Shown piece by piece: positions 25,350-34,168 of a stretch of 64,000 nt of DNA. The notes below the pieces were generated by a model. That model made no database searches. It saw only the letters and a program-made list of their open reading frames with translations, and was not told the origin of the DNA. Numbering within the stretch: position 1 is the first letter of the stretch; each line of letters starts with the position of its first letter. The translations under genes and the position numbers were made by a program. The DNA comes from VBAS01 sp964581455 (GTDB lineage Bacteria > Bacteroidota > Bacteroidia > Chitinophagales > Chitinophagaceae), in contig CAZOOT010000003.1 of assembly GCA_964581455.1 (NCBI GenBank), positions 13,877-77,876 of the forward strand, in the 5' to 3' direction.

Positions 25350-26593
25350 TTTTCTGCTAAAAGTTTATCCACTGTTCCATAAAAATCCTTTTTGAATGCT
25401 TCATAATATTCACCTGTACCCGGACCGTAGAATACTCCTTTAATTTTTCTCACTTCACCTTTTTTGTCTATAAAAATTGTAGTGGGGAAAGAACGGATGG
25501 GTGTTAGCTGAGGCAAGGTTTTTTCTGTTTTTTCATCATCAGACGATGTGCCTCCGGTAATAAGGATCGGGTATTGAACATTAAATAATTTTTCAAATTT
25601 CTTCAGGCTTTTAATTGATCTTTCTATATTGGTATCATACTCATATGCCAGGCCAATCACTTCTACGCCCCTGCTTTTATTTTCATTATAAAAATCGCTT
25701 AAAAATTTTGTTTCATCCATACAGTTCGGACACCAGCTTCCTAAAATCTGCACGATCACCACTTTGTTTTTAAAGCGATCATCATTAATTGATACTGGTT
25801 TCCCGTTAAGGTCATTAAAAGTGAAATTCAAACGCGACTCTCCGTCCTTCAACATCGTAGGCCTTTCCTGGTCCGGAGTGCCGATCATTTCATTTTTTTC
25901 TGCCACCCATGTTTCCACTCCGGCAAATCCCGAATAAAAAACTCCTCCTGAAATTTTATTCTCGTTATCAATCTTCGCATAATATAGATAGGCGTGGGCG
26001 CCGTCAAATGTCGAAAGTTTTAAGGAATCACCAGTTACAACTCCCTCAAGAAATCGGGAATCGCCTGTTGGTGTTAGAAAAGTGCCGGTCAGTTTTTCAC
26101 CTTGTTGTTGAAATTCAGCTACAGCTTTTCTTATTGTCCCGTTACTCCTTGTAATATCCACATCCCATCGGCCGGAAATGTTTTGTTTAGCCTTCCCAAG
26201 ATTCGTTTCGAAACGGAAAGTCTGATTGGGAACTGCATAAAAATTCCAGTATTGTGTTTCACCCGCTGTTCCTTTAATCCAGGTACCGGTCAAACTGCCA
26301 TCCTTGTTTTTTTTTGTTCTGAAAAAAGATTCAAAAGTTGGCATATCAAAATGAATAGAATCTCCAATAAAATGTACCGGGCTTATTCTGAGTTTCTCTT
26401 TATCATTTTTAACATAAAAAACAACCTGGCCGTTTTCCTTTTTCGACTCAATATTAAAGATCACTTCGTTACTGTCTTTTCTTACAAGATGTGCTCTCCA
26501 GTTTGCAGGCAGATCTTTTTGTGCAAAAACCGGGCTGGCTAATCCAAATAAAAAAGTCCCTAACTGAAACATTGAAAATAGTCTTGAAATCAT
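25346..26593 (-). CDS. TlpA-like thioredoxin-fold protein with N-terminal domain
   Basis: A secreted or envelope-bound thiol-disulfide protein. From ATG 26593 it is 415 residues with a signal peptide (MISRLFSMFQLGTFLFGL to VFAQ). An N-terminal beta-rich domain (to about 230) precedes an AhpC/TSA-TlpA thioredoxin domain with the redox motif WCPNC and a cis-proline region (SFPTTIFIDKKG). The open frame continues to an ATG at 26632, but that ATG lies inside a terminator hairpin (26621-26648), so 26593 is preferred. Role in reducing envelope disulfides is inferred from the family. Confidence 0.85.
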   Translation of the reverse strand: MISRLFSMFQLGTFLFGLASPVFAQKDLPANWRAHLVRKDSNEVIFNIESKKENGQVVFYVKNDKEKLRISPVHFIGDSIHFDMPTFESFFRTKKNKDGSLTGTWIKGTAGETQYWNFYAVPNQTFRFETNLGKAKQNISGRWDVDITRSNGTIRKAVAEFQQQGEKLTGTFLTPTGDSRFLEGVVTGDSLKLSTFDGAHAYLYYAKIDNENKISGGVFYSGFAGVETWVAEKNEMIGTPDQERPTMLKDGESRLNFTFNDLNGKPVSINDDRFKNKVVIVQILGSWCPNCMDETKFLSDFYNENKSRGVEVIGLAYEYDTNIERSIKSLKKFEKLFNVQYPILITGGTSSDDEKTEKTLPQLTPIRSFPTTIFIDKKGEVRKIKGVFYGPGTGEYYEAFKKDFYGTVDKLLAEN

Positions 26594-26620
26594 GAACGCA
26601 ATATCGGTAAAAAAAGCAGT

Positions 26621-26653
26621 AAAGGCTGTCATGTCTGTGACAGCCTTTTTTTT
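26621..26653. terminator. Terminator-like hairpin upstream of the TlpA-like gene
   Basis: AAAGGCTGTCA (26621-26631) pairs with TGACAGCCTTT (26638-26648) around a 6-base loop. On the plus side T continues to 26653. The T run favours plus-strand activity, but the only adjacent upstream gene reads on the minus strand (26703-27290). Confidence 0.6.
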
Positions 26654-26702
26654 ATTCTGTTAATAAAACGAAAAAGATATTCTATTGAATATGTTTCTGT
26701 AA

Positions 26703-27290
26703 TTATTTCGCAATTATCCGGGCATCATTGTAATTCGGTTTATAATTTTCTTTTTTCAAAATTGCGAGCAAATCTTTTTCCATACTTATTATTGGAAACT
26801 CAATTATTCTGCCAATCTCTGATCCATTTTCTTCTATGATAATTGTCGGCACCCGAACAATGTTTCTGCCTGCCTCTTCATGTGTAGGGCTTTTTTTATA
26901 TTCAGCCCCTACATTACTGACCATTACCAACGAAAGCATGTTTTGAGGAAAATCACAGCATTCCAGAATTTTTATTATCCTGGGAACTTCTCTGCGGCTA
27001 TCACCACACCATGTACCCAGAAAGATTGTTATTGACTTACCTGATAATAATGGCCTGATAAAATTACAGGTGAAAGAATCAATTTGATAAGCAGAATAGT
27101 TTGCATCAAACCACATGTTAAAAGGGGCTTTTTCCAAACCGGCTTTAGTGCATTTTCCAACTAACATGCTATTCCCCTGTGCATCTGTAGACACCTGGTT
27201 CAGGGACTCATTAATCTGGCCTTTTAGTAAAATTGTTGAATTTGCTGTTAATATAAATAACAGAAATATTCGGATGAAAATATTTTTCAT
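26703..27290 (-). CDS. Secreted thioredoxin-like protein with WCGDS motif
   Basis: A 195-residue protein with a signal peptide (to about residue 24, LLKGQ). The thioredoxin-like core has FLGTWCGDSRREVPRI. The motif WCGDS has a single cysteine, unlike the CxxC of thioredoxin, so a classical dithiol exchange is unlikely. RVPTIII provides the cis-proline. Members with WCGDS are common in Bacteroidota, with unclear role. The gene lies just upstream of the TlpA-like gene on the same strand, separated by a hairpin. Confidence 0.82.
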   Translation of the reverse strand: MKNIFIRIFLLFILTANSTILLKGQINESLNQVSTDAQGNSMLVGKCTKAGLEKAPFNMWFDANYSAYQIDSFTCNFIRPLLSGKSITIFLGTWCGDSRREVPRIIKILECCDFPQNMLSLVMVSNVGAEYKKSPTHEEAGRNIVRVPTIIIEENGSEIGRIIEFPIISMEKDLLAILKKENYKPNYNDARIIAK

Positions 27291-27397
27291 GTTGTAAAAT
27301 TTTAAAATAAAGTAAATAGATACGCAGCAGCTATATATTAAGCTGCATACATACAGATAACCACTGATTCAGGGTATTAAACAGAAGAATGAAAGAG

Positions 27398-27745
27398 TTA
27401 AACAGAAGGCGGATGAAAAGGAACAGCAGTAAACCCTTGAGGAATACGGGAAACAAAATCTCTGTAATGAATTTTATTTGATTCAGCTATTGGTGATAAA
27501 TCCATACTCTTAAATTGCTGAGAAAACTCTGTGATCTTTTCCTGCAAGGTATTCTTCAGCAGGTTATTTGAATCACCCGATGCAGAGTGGTCAAACAAAG
27601 CCACAAGATGATCATCGCAATCGCAATCTGGTTGGTTCAGTACTATCTCCATTTTCCATTTACAATAAAGAAAGTTGACAACTTTCCCGTATTGAAATGA
27701 GAGAAAAACAATTAGAAGCAATATGGAAGATATTTTTATTCGCAT
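27398..27745 (-). CDS. Small hypothetical protein with N-terminal hydrophobic segment
   Basis: A 115-residue protein with a hydrophobic N-terminal segment (SSILLLIVFLSFQYG) and a short cysteine cluster, FLYCKWKMEIVLNQPDCDCD. The CDCDDH stretch could bind metal but this is only a suggestion. The C-terminal part is polar and ends in HPPSV. I do not recognise a named family. It stands alone between the WCGDS protein and the threonine dehydrogenase gene. Confidence 0.5.
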   Translation of the reverse strand: MRIKISSILLLIVFLSFQYGKVVNFLYCKWKMEIVLNQPDCDCDDHLVALFDHSASGDSNNLLKNTLQEKITEFSQQFKSMDLSPIAESNKIHYRDFVSRIPQGFTAVPFHPPSV

Positions 27746-27843
27746 GAATGAATCCCAAATTAATAAAACTATTTCAGAATTCTTATAAGTTCCAATAAAT
27801 TAGATTTATTACACTTAATATCTTGCTGCAGATTACTTTGGAT

Positions 27844-28800
27844 TTATTTAGAGACCTGTTTTGTAAGATTTGAAAACATATCGCTGGTCATGGCTGTAAG
27901 GCCATATTCCTCTTTCCATCCCCAGTCATTTCTTGCTACTGAATCGTCAATACTCTGGGGCCAGCTATCCGCAATAGGCTGTCGATAATCCGGTTTATAA
28001 GTAATATTGAACTCAGGAATATGTTTTTTTATTTCGGCAGCTATTTCCTTCGGAGAAAAACTCATGGCAGAAATATTATAAGAAGTGCGAACAGAAATTT
28101 TATCAGCAGGTGCTTCCATCAATTCCAAAGTTGATCGAATAGCATCTGGCATATACATCATAGGCAAGTAGGTGTTCTCTTTTAAAAAACATTCATATTT
28201 TTTTTCTTCTAAAGCTTCATGAAAAATTTCTATGGCATAATCAGTAGTACCACCGCCAGGGGCAGATTTATATGAAATCAACCCGGGATAGCGGAGGCTT
28301 CTGACATCTACCCCGTATTTCATGAAAAAATAATTACACCAGAATTCGCCGGCATATTTACTAATGCCATAAACTGTAGTTGGCTCAATGATGGTTTGCT
28401 GAGGGCAATTTTGTTTGGGGCTGGTAGGACCAAAAACTGCAATAGAGGAAGGCCAGTATACTTTGTGTAATTTTTCTTCCCTGGCGATGTTGAGCACATT
28501 CAGCAGGCTTTGCATATTCAGGTTCCAGGCCAGACCCGGATTTTTTTCACCTGTTGCAGACAGAATAGCTGCAAGCAAATAAATTTGAGTAATGCCCTGC
28601 CTGATCACTTGTACATGCAGCATCTCATTATTCATTACATCCAGGCTTACATAAGGACCGGTTCCGTGTAATAATTCATTTTCTTCCCGGAGATCAGAAG
28701 CAATGACATTGGCATTCCCATAAATTTCCCGAAGAGCAAGTGTTAACTCAACCCCTATCTGCCCGGAAGCGCCGATTACAAGGATCTTCTCTTTTATCAT
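27844..28800 (-). CDS. SDR-type NAD-dependent L-threonine 3-dehydrogenase
   Basis: Short-chain dehydrogenase of the extended (epimerase-like) type, 318 residues. The Rossmann motif is LVIGASGQIG (7-16), and YGISKYAGE gives the Y-x3-K catalytic pair. The opening ILVIGASGQIGVEL and the length match bacterial SDR-type threonine dehydrogenases, which oxidise threonine to 2-amino-3-ketobutyrate. ATG 28800 was chosen since homology starts there; the open frame continues to 28887 through a low-complexity repeat. An epimerase role cannot be fully excluded. Divergent from kdsA. Confidence 0.82.
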   Translation of the reverse strand: MIKEKILVIGASGQIGVELTLALREIYGNANVIASDLREENELLHGTGPYVSLDVMNNEMLHVQVIRQGITQIYLLAAILSATGEKNPGLAWNLNMQSLLNVLNIAREEKLHKVYWPSSIAVFGPTSPKQNCPQQTIIEPTTVYGISKYAGEFWCNYFFMKYGVDVRSLRYPGLISYKSAPGGGTTDYAIEIFHEALEEKKYECFLKENTYLPMMYMPDAIRSTLELMEAPADKISVRTSYNISAMSFSPKEIAAEIKKHIPEFNITYKPDYRQPIADSWPQSIDDSVARNDWGWKEEYGLTAMTSDMFSNLTKQVSK

Positions 28801-28807
28801 AGTCAAT

Positions 28808-28851
28808 TTTGAAAAACAAATGTCAAATTCCAAATCCCAATTTCCAAATAC
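28808..28851. repeat. Low-complexity AAATTCCAAAT-type repeat
   Basis: CAAATGTCAAATTCCAAATC and the following bases repeat a CAAAT(T/C)CC theme between the divergent threonine dehydrogenase and kdsA genes. A similar CAAATTC / GAAATTTG stretch occurs at 34117-34148 downstream of ilvE. Such text is typical of small dispersed Bacteroidota repeats; copies elsewhere cannot be checked. Confidence 0.35.
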
Positions 28852-28885
28852 AATCCGGTTTAAAAACAAGCTTACCTTTGCCGTC

Positions 28886-29710
28886 ATGGAAAAATTTTTG
28901 AAAGACCTGTTTAGCGGTCAGTCATATAATGAAAATAATTTTTTTCTCATCGCCGGTCCTTGTGTAGTGGAAAGTGAAGAACTTGTTTTGGAAGTTGCAG
29001 AAAAAGTTTATTCGGTTTGTAAAGACCTGGGCATACCTTATGTTTTTAAAGCTTCCTATCGAAAAGCGAACCGCAGCAGTGGTTCATCTTTTACGGGTTT
29101 GGGAGATGATCTTGCCCTGGGTATGATCTCTAAAGTGAAAAAGAAATATTCCTTGCCAACAGTTACAGATATTCATGCAAAAGATGAAGCGGTACTGGCT
29201 GCACAACATGTAGATATTTTACAGATCCCCGCATTTCTTTGTCGTCAAACTGATTTGCTGGAAGCCGCTGCCAAAACAAATACAATTGTAAACGTAAAAA
29301 AAGGCCAGTTTGTAAGTGGTGAAGCCATGAAGTTTGCTGTGGAAAAGATCCGTAAAGCCGGTAACAATAAAATTATGCTTACAGAAAGAGGAACGACTTT
29401 CGGATATCAGGATCTGCTGGTAGATATGAGAAATATCCCTATCATGAAAGGACATGGTGTACCTGTTGTAATGGATGTTACACATTCCTTACAACAACCC
29501 AATCAGGCCAGTGGGATTACAGGAGGAAATCCTGAAATGATTAGCACAATTGCAAAAGCGGCCATTGCTGCCGGTGCTGATGGATTATTTATTGAAACTC
29601 ACCCCAACCCTTCAGTTGCAAAAAGTGACGGAGCAAATATGCTGAAACTGGATTTACTTCAACCTATTTTGGAACAACTGGTAAGCATCAGGAAAGCAAT
29701 TACCCGGTAA
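28886..29710 (+). CDS. kdsA: 3-deoxy-8-phosphooctulonate synthase (KDO-8-P synthase)
   Basis: KdsA condenses arabinose-5-phosphate with PEP to form KDO-8-phosphate for LPS core. The 274-residue protein has IAGPCVVESEE, FKASYRKANRSS with substrate-binding lysine and arginine, TDIHAKDEA, and MLTERGTTFGYQDL, all typical of KdsA. Length matches the family. ATG 28886 was chosen; the frame is open upstream to 28820 through a repeat region with no homology. A terminator follows at 29716-29741. Confidence 0.94.
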   Translation: MEKFLKDLFSGQSYNENNFFLIAGPCVVESEELVLEVAEKVYSVCKDLGIPYVFKASYRKANRSSGSSFTGLGDDLALGMISKVKKKYSLPTVTDIHAKDEAVLAAQHVDILQIPAFLCRQTDLLEAAAKTNTIVNVKKGQFVSGEAMKFAVEKIRKAGNNKIMLTERGTTFGYQDLLVDMRNIPIMKGHGVPVVMDVTHSLQQPNQASGITGGNPEMISTIAKAAIAAGADGLFIETHPNPSVAKSDGANMLKLDLLQPILEQLVSIRKAITR

Positions 29711-29715
29711 AAAAG

Positions 29716-29741
29716 AAAGCCATTCCTTTCGGAATGGCTTT
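29716..29741. terminator. Terminator between kdsA and the DUF4382 gene
   Basis: AAAGCCATTCC (29716-29726) pairs with GGAATGGCTTT (29731-29741) around TTTC. It lies between convergent genes and has A and T runs on its outer sides, so it may act in both directions. Confidence 0.75.
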
Positions 29742-29764
29742 GAAATTTTCATAGTATAATATTT

Positions 29765-30568
29765 TTACTGGTGAAGTACTGTAGTATCTACTACGGTGAC
29801 TTTGCCTGCTATTACAGAGATATTATTCCTGATTGAATCCATATAAGTTATATCAGATGGAGCATAATGAATATTATAACTTCCGGCTGCTAATCCTTTA
29901 ATTAGATATCCTCCATTTGTTCCGGTAAACGTGCTGGCAATTGTATCCGGACCCTGCACTGCATAAATTGCTGTTTGAAAACTGTTTGGCATGACTACTC
30001 CTTTTATACTTCCACCTGCTGCCTGAAGAATCGTTCTGATCACAGGTTTCAGCATATACTTATTGTTTCCTGTCTTGTGAATTGATTTTGCAACATCAAA
30101 ATCTAATAAAATAGTATAAAGCACTCCATTTTCAACATCCTGCTGAACTTTCAATTTTAATCCACTTTGCTGTGCACTTGGGGTTTCAAGTTTTATTGGC
30201 TGAAGGGTTCCTTCAATTTTTACATAGTTTTCAGTTCCCAATACCAATCTTAACTGATGTAATTTTCCGGAAGGAATTTCGGCATCAGCCAATAATGTAT
30301 CCTGATCATTGGTAAGTTTAATCAGATCATAAACCCCGGGATGCACTCCGTTAAGACTTTGCCAGCCATTTATTGTATCTCCGGTTACATTGATCATCAC
30401 ATCTTTTACGTCAATGAAAACTGCCTCAAAATCACCTGGTGCATCTGTAAGATAAACCTGTAACCTTGCTTTGTTGTTTTCAGCACCAGAATATCCTTTT
30501 TGACAGGCTATAAAAATCAATGATACAACAGACAAAAGGAGAAAAGAATAAAGAAATAATTTTTTCAT
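29765..30568 (-). CDS. DUF4382 lipoprotein with C-terminal carboxypeptidase-regulatory-like domain
   Basis: A 267-residue surface or periplasmic lipoprotein. The signal ends in IFIAC with the lipidated cysteine at 22. The DUF4382 domain is marked by RLQVYLTDAPGDFEAVFIDV (35-54), the typical LTDAP and VxIxV opening of the family. The C-terminal part, from about 188 (SIKGVVMP), looks like a small beta sandwich of the carboxypeptidase-regulatory-like type. Function is not established; binding or adhesion is possible. It stands alone between terminators. Confidence 0.85.
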   Translation of the reverse strand: MKKLFLYSFLLLSVVSLIFIACQKGYSGAENNKARLQVYLTDAPGDFEAVFIDVKDVMINVTGDTINGWQSLNGVHPGVYDLIKLTNDQDTLLADAEIPSGKLHQLRLVLGTENYVKIEGTLQPIKLETPSAQQSGLKLKVQQDVENGVLYTILLDFDVAKSIHKTGNNKYMLKPVIRTILQAAGGSIKGVVMPNSFQTAIYAVQGPDTIASTFTGTNGGYLIKGLAAGSYNIHYAPSDITYMDSIRNNISVIAGKVTVVDTTVLHQ

Positions 30569-30689
30569 AATAAGTTTTTTTCAGGTAAGTAAAATAATAC
30601 GGTTGTCAACAGGATATAGAAAATTCGTTTTGTAAAATATTACTGATAGAATTTCAAAAATAATGCCAGTTATTTTTTATTGCAGGCAG

Positions 30690-30721
30690 AAATTAAAAAA
30701 CCCGGTTACTTGAACCGGGTT
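30690..30721 (-). terminator. Terminator of fusA
   Basis: AACCCGGTT (30699-30707) pairs with AACCGGGTT (30713-30721) around a 5-base loop. On the minus strand the stem is followed by a T run (complement of the A run at 30695-30700). It lies 28 bases after the fusA stop. Confidence 0.8.
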
Positions 30722-30748
30722 ATTATTTTAAATCATTCGTAGTTTTAC

Positions 30749-32893
30749 TTAAGCACTGACTTTCCCTTTCACTTTTGCAATCACTTCTTCAGCTATTCCG
30801 CTAGGAGCTGGTGCATAATGGCTAAACTCCATTGTAGAAGATGCACGGCCAGAACTCAAAGAACGTAATTGAGTTACATAACCAAACATTTCGCTTAATG
30901 GAACTTTTGCTTTAATAACCTGAGCACCTGCACGATTATCCATTCCTTCCAGCATTCCTCTTCTTCTGTTTAAGTCGCCTGTTACATCGCCCATATATTG
31001 ATCAGGAGTCACCACTTCTATTTTCATAATTGGTTCCAGTAAAACAGGTTTTGCTTTTCTGGCAGCTTCGCGGAAACCAGCTCTGGCACATAATTCAAAT
31101 GACATTGAATCAGAGTCAACAGCATGAAAACTTCCATCAAACACACGGATCTTCATATTATCAACAGGATAACTTGCCAAAACACCGGTTGACATGGCTT
31201 GTTCAAAACCTTTTTGAATAGCCGGAATAAATTCTCTTGGAATTGATCCTCCAAAAAGATCATTCACAAACTGGTAACTCTTATCAGGGTTTTCAGCTTT
31301 CCATTCTGCATCAATTGGTCCCAATTGGAAAACGATATCTGCAAACTTACCACGGCCTCCGGTTTGTTTCTTCAAAGTTTCACGATGCTCAACTGTAGCA
31401 TTGAATGCTTCTTTATATGCAACCTGGGGAGCACCCTGGTTAACTTCAACTTTAAATTCACGACGCATACGATCCACGATGATCTCCAGATGCAGTTCAC
31501 CCATTCCGCTGAGAATAGTCTGACCGGTTTCTTCATCTGTCTTTACTCTTAATGTTGGGTCTTCTTCAATCAATTTTGAAATAGCCATCCCCATTTTATC
31601 TACATCAGCCTGCGTTTTTGGTTCAACCGCAACAGAAATAACCGGTTCCGGAATAAACATATTTTCCAAAACGATCGGATGATTCTCATCACATAAGGTA
31701 TCTCCGGTTTTTATTTCTTTAAAACCAACTGCAGCACCAATATCACCTGCTTCAATGAAATCAATCGGATTTTGTTTGTTGGCAAACATTTTCATGATGC
31801 GGCTGATACGTTCTTTTTTACCACTTCTTACATTTAACACATAAGAACCCGCATCCAAATGACCGCTATAACAACGGAAGAAAGCAAGACGCCCCACAAA
31901 CGGATCTGTCATAATTTTAAATGCCAAAGCCGCAAATGGTTCTTTTGCATCTGGTCTGCGTAGCATTTCTTCTCCTGTATCCGGATCAAGTCCTTTGATA
32001 GCTTCGATATCTAATGGACTTGGTAAATAACGGCAAACTGCATCAAGTGCCGTCTGAACCCCTTTATTTTTAAATGAAGAACCGCACATCATAGGCACAA
32101 TACTAAGGTCAATCGTAGCTTTGCGAACGGCTTCATGTATTTCGTCTTCCGAAATTGTATCCGGATTATCAAAAAATTTCTCCATTAATTTATCATCATA
32201 CTCTGCAACAGCTTCTACCAGCTGGGCTCTCCACTCATTGGCTTCTGCAAGCATATCCTCCGGCACAGGAATTTCATCAAAGGTCATACCTTCAGTTTCC
32301 ATATGCCAAACAATACCTTTCATTTTGATCAGATCCACCACACCTATGAAATCATCTTCAGCGCCAATCGGCAATTGAAGAGGAACTGCTTTTGAACCCA
32401 GCATTTCCCGAACCTGCTTAACAACGTTTAAAAAGTCAGCACCGGCACGGTCCATTTTATTTACAAACCCTATACGGGGAACATTATAACGATTCGCCTG
32501 GCGCCATACAGTTTCAGATTGAGGTTCTACACCATCCACTGCACTGAATAAAGCGATAAGGCCATCCAAAACCCTCATTGAACGTTCAACTTCTACTGTA
32601 AAATCAACGTGGCCCGGTGTATCAATAATATTAAAAGAATACTTTTTTGTATTGGCATCCACTACACCTTTGTTTGTTGGAAAATTCCACAAACAACTTA
32701 CTGCTGCAGAAGTGATGGTAATACCTCTTTCTTTTTCCTGTTCCATCCAGTCAGTGGTAGCTGCTCCGTCATGAACTTCACCAATCTTATGAATCATGCC
32801 GGTATAACGTAGAATTCGTTCAGTTGTAGTGGTTTTTCCAGCATCAATATGAGCTGCGATACCAAAGTTTCTTTGAAATTTTAAGTCTGCCAT
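30749..32893 (-). CDS. fusA: Elongation factor G
   Basis: The ribosomal translocase GTPase. The 714-residue protein has the full set of G motifs: AHIDAGKTTTTERIL (G1), GITITSAA (G2), DTPGHVDF (G3), NKMD (G4) and GSSFKNKG (G5). Domains II-V follow, with the C-terminal RGMLEGMDNR segment of domain V. It lies downstream of rpsL-rpsG as in the str operon, but a terminator and an own promoter separate it. It should be the housekeeping EF-G given this context. Confidence 0.97.
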   Translation of the reverse strand: MADLKFQRNFGIAAHIDAGKTTTTERILRYTGMIHKIGEVHDGAATTDWMEQEKERGITITSAAVSCLWNFPTNKGVVDANTKKYSFNIIDTPGHVDFTVEVERSMRVLDGLIALFSAVDGVEPQSETVWRQANRYNVPRIGFVNKMDRAGADFLNVVKQVREMLGSKAVPLQLPIGAEDDFIGVVDLIKMKGIVWHMETEGMTFDEIPVPEDMLAEANEWRAQLVEAVAEYDDKLMEKFFDNPDTISEDEIHEAVRKATIDLSIVPMMCGSSFKNKGVQTALDAVCRYLPSPLDIEAIKGLDPDTGEEMLRRPDAKEPFAALAFKIMTDPFVGRLAFFRCYSGHLDAGSYVLNVRSGKKERISRIMKMFANKQNPIDFIEAGDIGAAVGFKEIKTGDTLCDENHPIVLENMFIPEPVISVAVEPKTQADVDKMGMAISKLIEEDPTLRVKTDEETGQTILSGMGELHLEIIVDRMRREFKVEVNQGAPQVAYKEAFNATVEHRETLKKQTGGRGKFADIVFQLGPIDAEWKAENPDKSYQFVNDLFGGSIPREFIPAIQKGFEQAMSTGVLASYPVDNMKIRVFDGSFHAVDSDSMSFELCARAGFREAARKAKPVLLEPIMKIEVVTPDQYMGDVTGDLNRRRGMLEGMDNRAGAQVIKAKVPLSEMFGYVTQLRSLSSGRASSTMEFSHYAPAPSGIAEEVIAKVKGKVSA

Positions 32894-32924
32894 GTTGTTT
32901 ATTTCCCTTTATAATTTGGAGGCG

Positions 32925-32954
32925 CAAAGGTAGGGAGAAAATGCCATGATTCAA
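32925..32954 (-). promoter_or_regulatory. Promoter of fusA
   Basis: Minus-strand TTG (32954-32952), 19 bases, then TACCTTTG (32932-32925). The -7 box is identical to that before rpsL. The predicted RNA start near 32918 gives a leader of about 25 bases. Confidence 0.6.
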
Positions 32955-33054
32955 GAAACTCAAAGAGATAAGTTTTCCAGATTCTATCACTTGAAATCAG
33001 TTAGTTATTCTAATTATAGAAATGGGAAAACTGAATGATTCTGCCAATAAAAAA

Positions 33055-33093
33055 GGTAAAAAAAAGCCATCTGGCAAAATTCCAAATGGCTTT
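33055..33093 (-). terminator. Terminator between rpsG and fusA
   Basis: AAAGCCAT (33063-33070) pairs with ATGGCTTT (33086-33093), with three inner pairs after one mismatch. On the minus strand it is followed by eight T. It lies 23 bases after the rpsG stop. Confidence 0.75.
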
Positions 33094-33115
33094 GAATTAT
33101 TTTAATTCTTAATTT

Positions 33116-33583
33116 TTAAATTCTGAAGTGAGCAAAAGCTTTATTCGCTTCAGCCATACGATGAATATCTTCCTTCTTTTTAAATGCAGATCCTTCACCT
33201 TTAGATGCTGCCACTATTTCGTTTGCTAATTTATCAGCCATGCTACGACCGTTTCTTTCACGACTGTAACGAATAAGCCATTTAATGCTCAGGGAAATTT
33301 TTCTATCAGGACGAACTTCTGCCGGTATTTGGAAAGTTGCTCCTCCAATACGACGGCTACGAACTTCTACTGATGGTGTAAGGTTAGCTAATGCTCTTTT
33401 CCAAACTTCATATCCTTCCTCACCTGTTTGCTTATTCACCTTGTCAAGGGCATTATAAAAAATATTGAAAGAACCACTTTTCTTTCCGGCCCACATCAGG
33501 TTATTGACAAAACGGGTTACCAGTTTATCATTAAATTTTGGGTCAGGTGCTAATGGGAGTTTTTTGGCTTGTGCTTTACGCAT
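33116..33583 (-). CDS. rpsG: 30S ribosomal protein S7
   Basis: S7 nucleates assembly of the 30S head by binding the 3' domain of 16S rRNA. At 155 residues the length is normal. The opening MRKAQAKKLPLAPDPKFND and the segment VRSRRIGGATFQIPAEVRP are signature S7 text, and the C-terminal helix region (RMAEANKAFAHFR) is complete. It follows rpsL after 31 bases, in the conserved rpsL-rpsG order. A terminator follows it before fusA. Confidence 0.97.
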   Translation of the reverse strand: MRKAQAKKLPLAPDPKFNDKLVTRFVNNLMWAGKKSGSFNIFYNALDKVNKQTGEEGYEVWKRALANLTPSVEVRSRRIGGATFQIPAEVRPDRKISLSIKWLIRYSRERNGRSMADKLANEIVAASKGEGSAFKKKEDIHRMAEANKAFAHFRI

Positions 33584-33614
33584 GTCTGAATTAAATTATA
33601 CTTTAAAACTTAAA

Positions 33615-33995
33615 TTATTTTTTTACTTTTTCTCTTTTCGTTCCGTATTTAGAACGGCTTTGTTTTCTGTCTTTCACACCCGCAGTATCCAAAGAACCAC
33701 GTACAATATGATAACGAACACCAGGTAAATCTTTTACACGACCACCACGAATCAATACGATTGAGTGCTCCTGCAGATTGTGACCTTCACCCGGAATATA
33801 GGCTATCACCTCTAATTTATTTGTCAAACGAACTTTGGCAACTTTACGTAGCGCTGAGTTTGGTTTTTTAGGAGTAGTTGTATACACCCTGGTACATACG
33901 CCACGTCGTTGTGGGCAGCTGTCTAAAGCCCTTGATTTACTTTTGGCTTTAATAATTTGTCTTCCTTTTCTTACAAGTTGTTGAATAGTAGGCAT
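33615..33995 (-). CDS. rpsL: 30S ribosomal protein S12
   Basis: S12 lies at the decoding centre. From ATG 33995 the protein is 126 residues and begins MPTIQQLVRKGR. TTTPKKPNSALRKVAKVRLTN and RGGRVKDLPGVRYH keep the lysines that are mutated in streptomycin-resistant strains, so the sequence is of the sensitive type at those positions. The frame is open upstream to 34082 but homology starts at 33995. A promoter and a leader hairpin lie upstream. Confidence 0.97.
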   Translation of the reverse strand: MPTIQQLVRKGRQIIKAKSKSRALDSCPQRRGVCTRVYTTTPKKPNSALRKVAKVRLTNKLEVIAYIPGEGHNLQEHSIVLIRGGRVKDLPGVRYHIVRGSLDTAGVKDRKQSRSKYGTKREKVKK

Positions 33996-34016
33996 TCTGA
34001 ACCTTTTGTTTTTAAT

Positions 34017-34034
34017 CCGAAGTGATTCCTTCGG
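34017..34034 (-). promoter_or_regulatory. Hairpin in the rpsL leader
   Basis: CCGAAG (34017-34022) and CTTCGG (34029-34034) form a 6-bp stem with a 6-base loop, between the predicted RNA start near 34037 and the rpsL start at 33995. It could be a regulatory leader structure of the S12-S7 transcript. Confidence 0.4.
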
Positions 34035-34043
34035 AAAGGGGGG

Positions 34044-34075
34044 CAAAGGTAATGGGCAATAGGTTAACAACCAAA
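34044..34075 (-). promoter_or_regulatory. Promoter of rpsL-rpsG
   Basis: Minus-strand TTTG (34075-34072), 20 bases, then TACCTTTG (34051-34044), a full match to the Bacteroidota consensus. Confidence 0.65.
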
Positions 34076-34168
34076 AAATCAATCCCGTTATTTATTAAGA
34101 CTAATCCCCACAAAAAATCCAAATTCAGAAATTGAAATTTGAATTTTTAAATAAGTAATGGAAAATAT

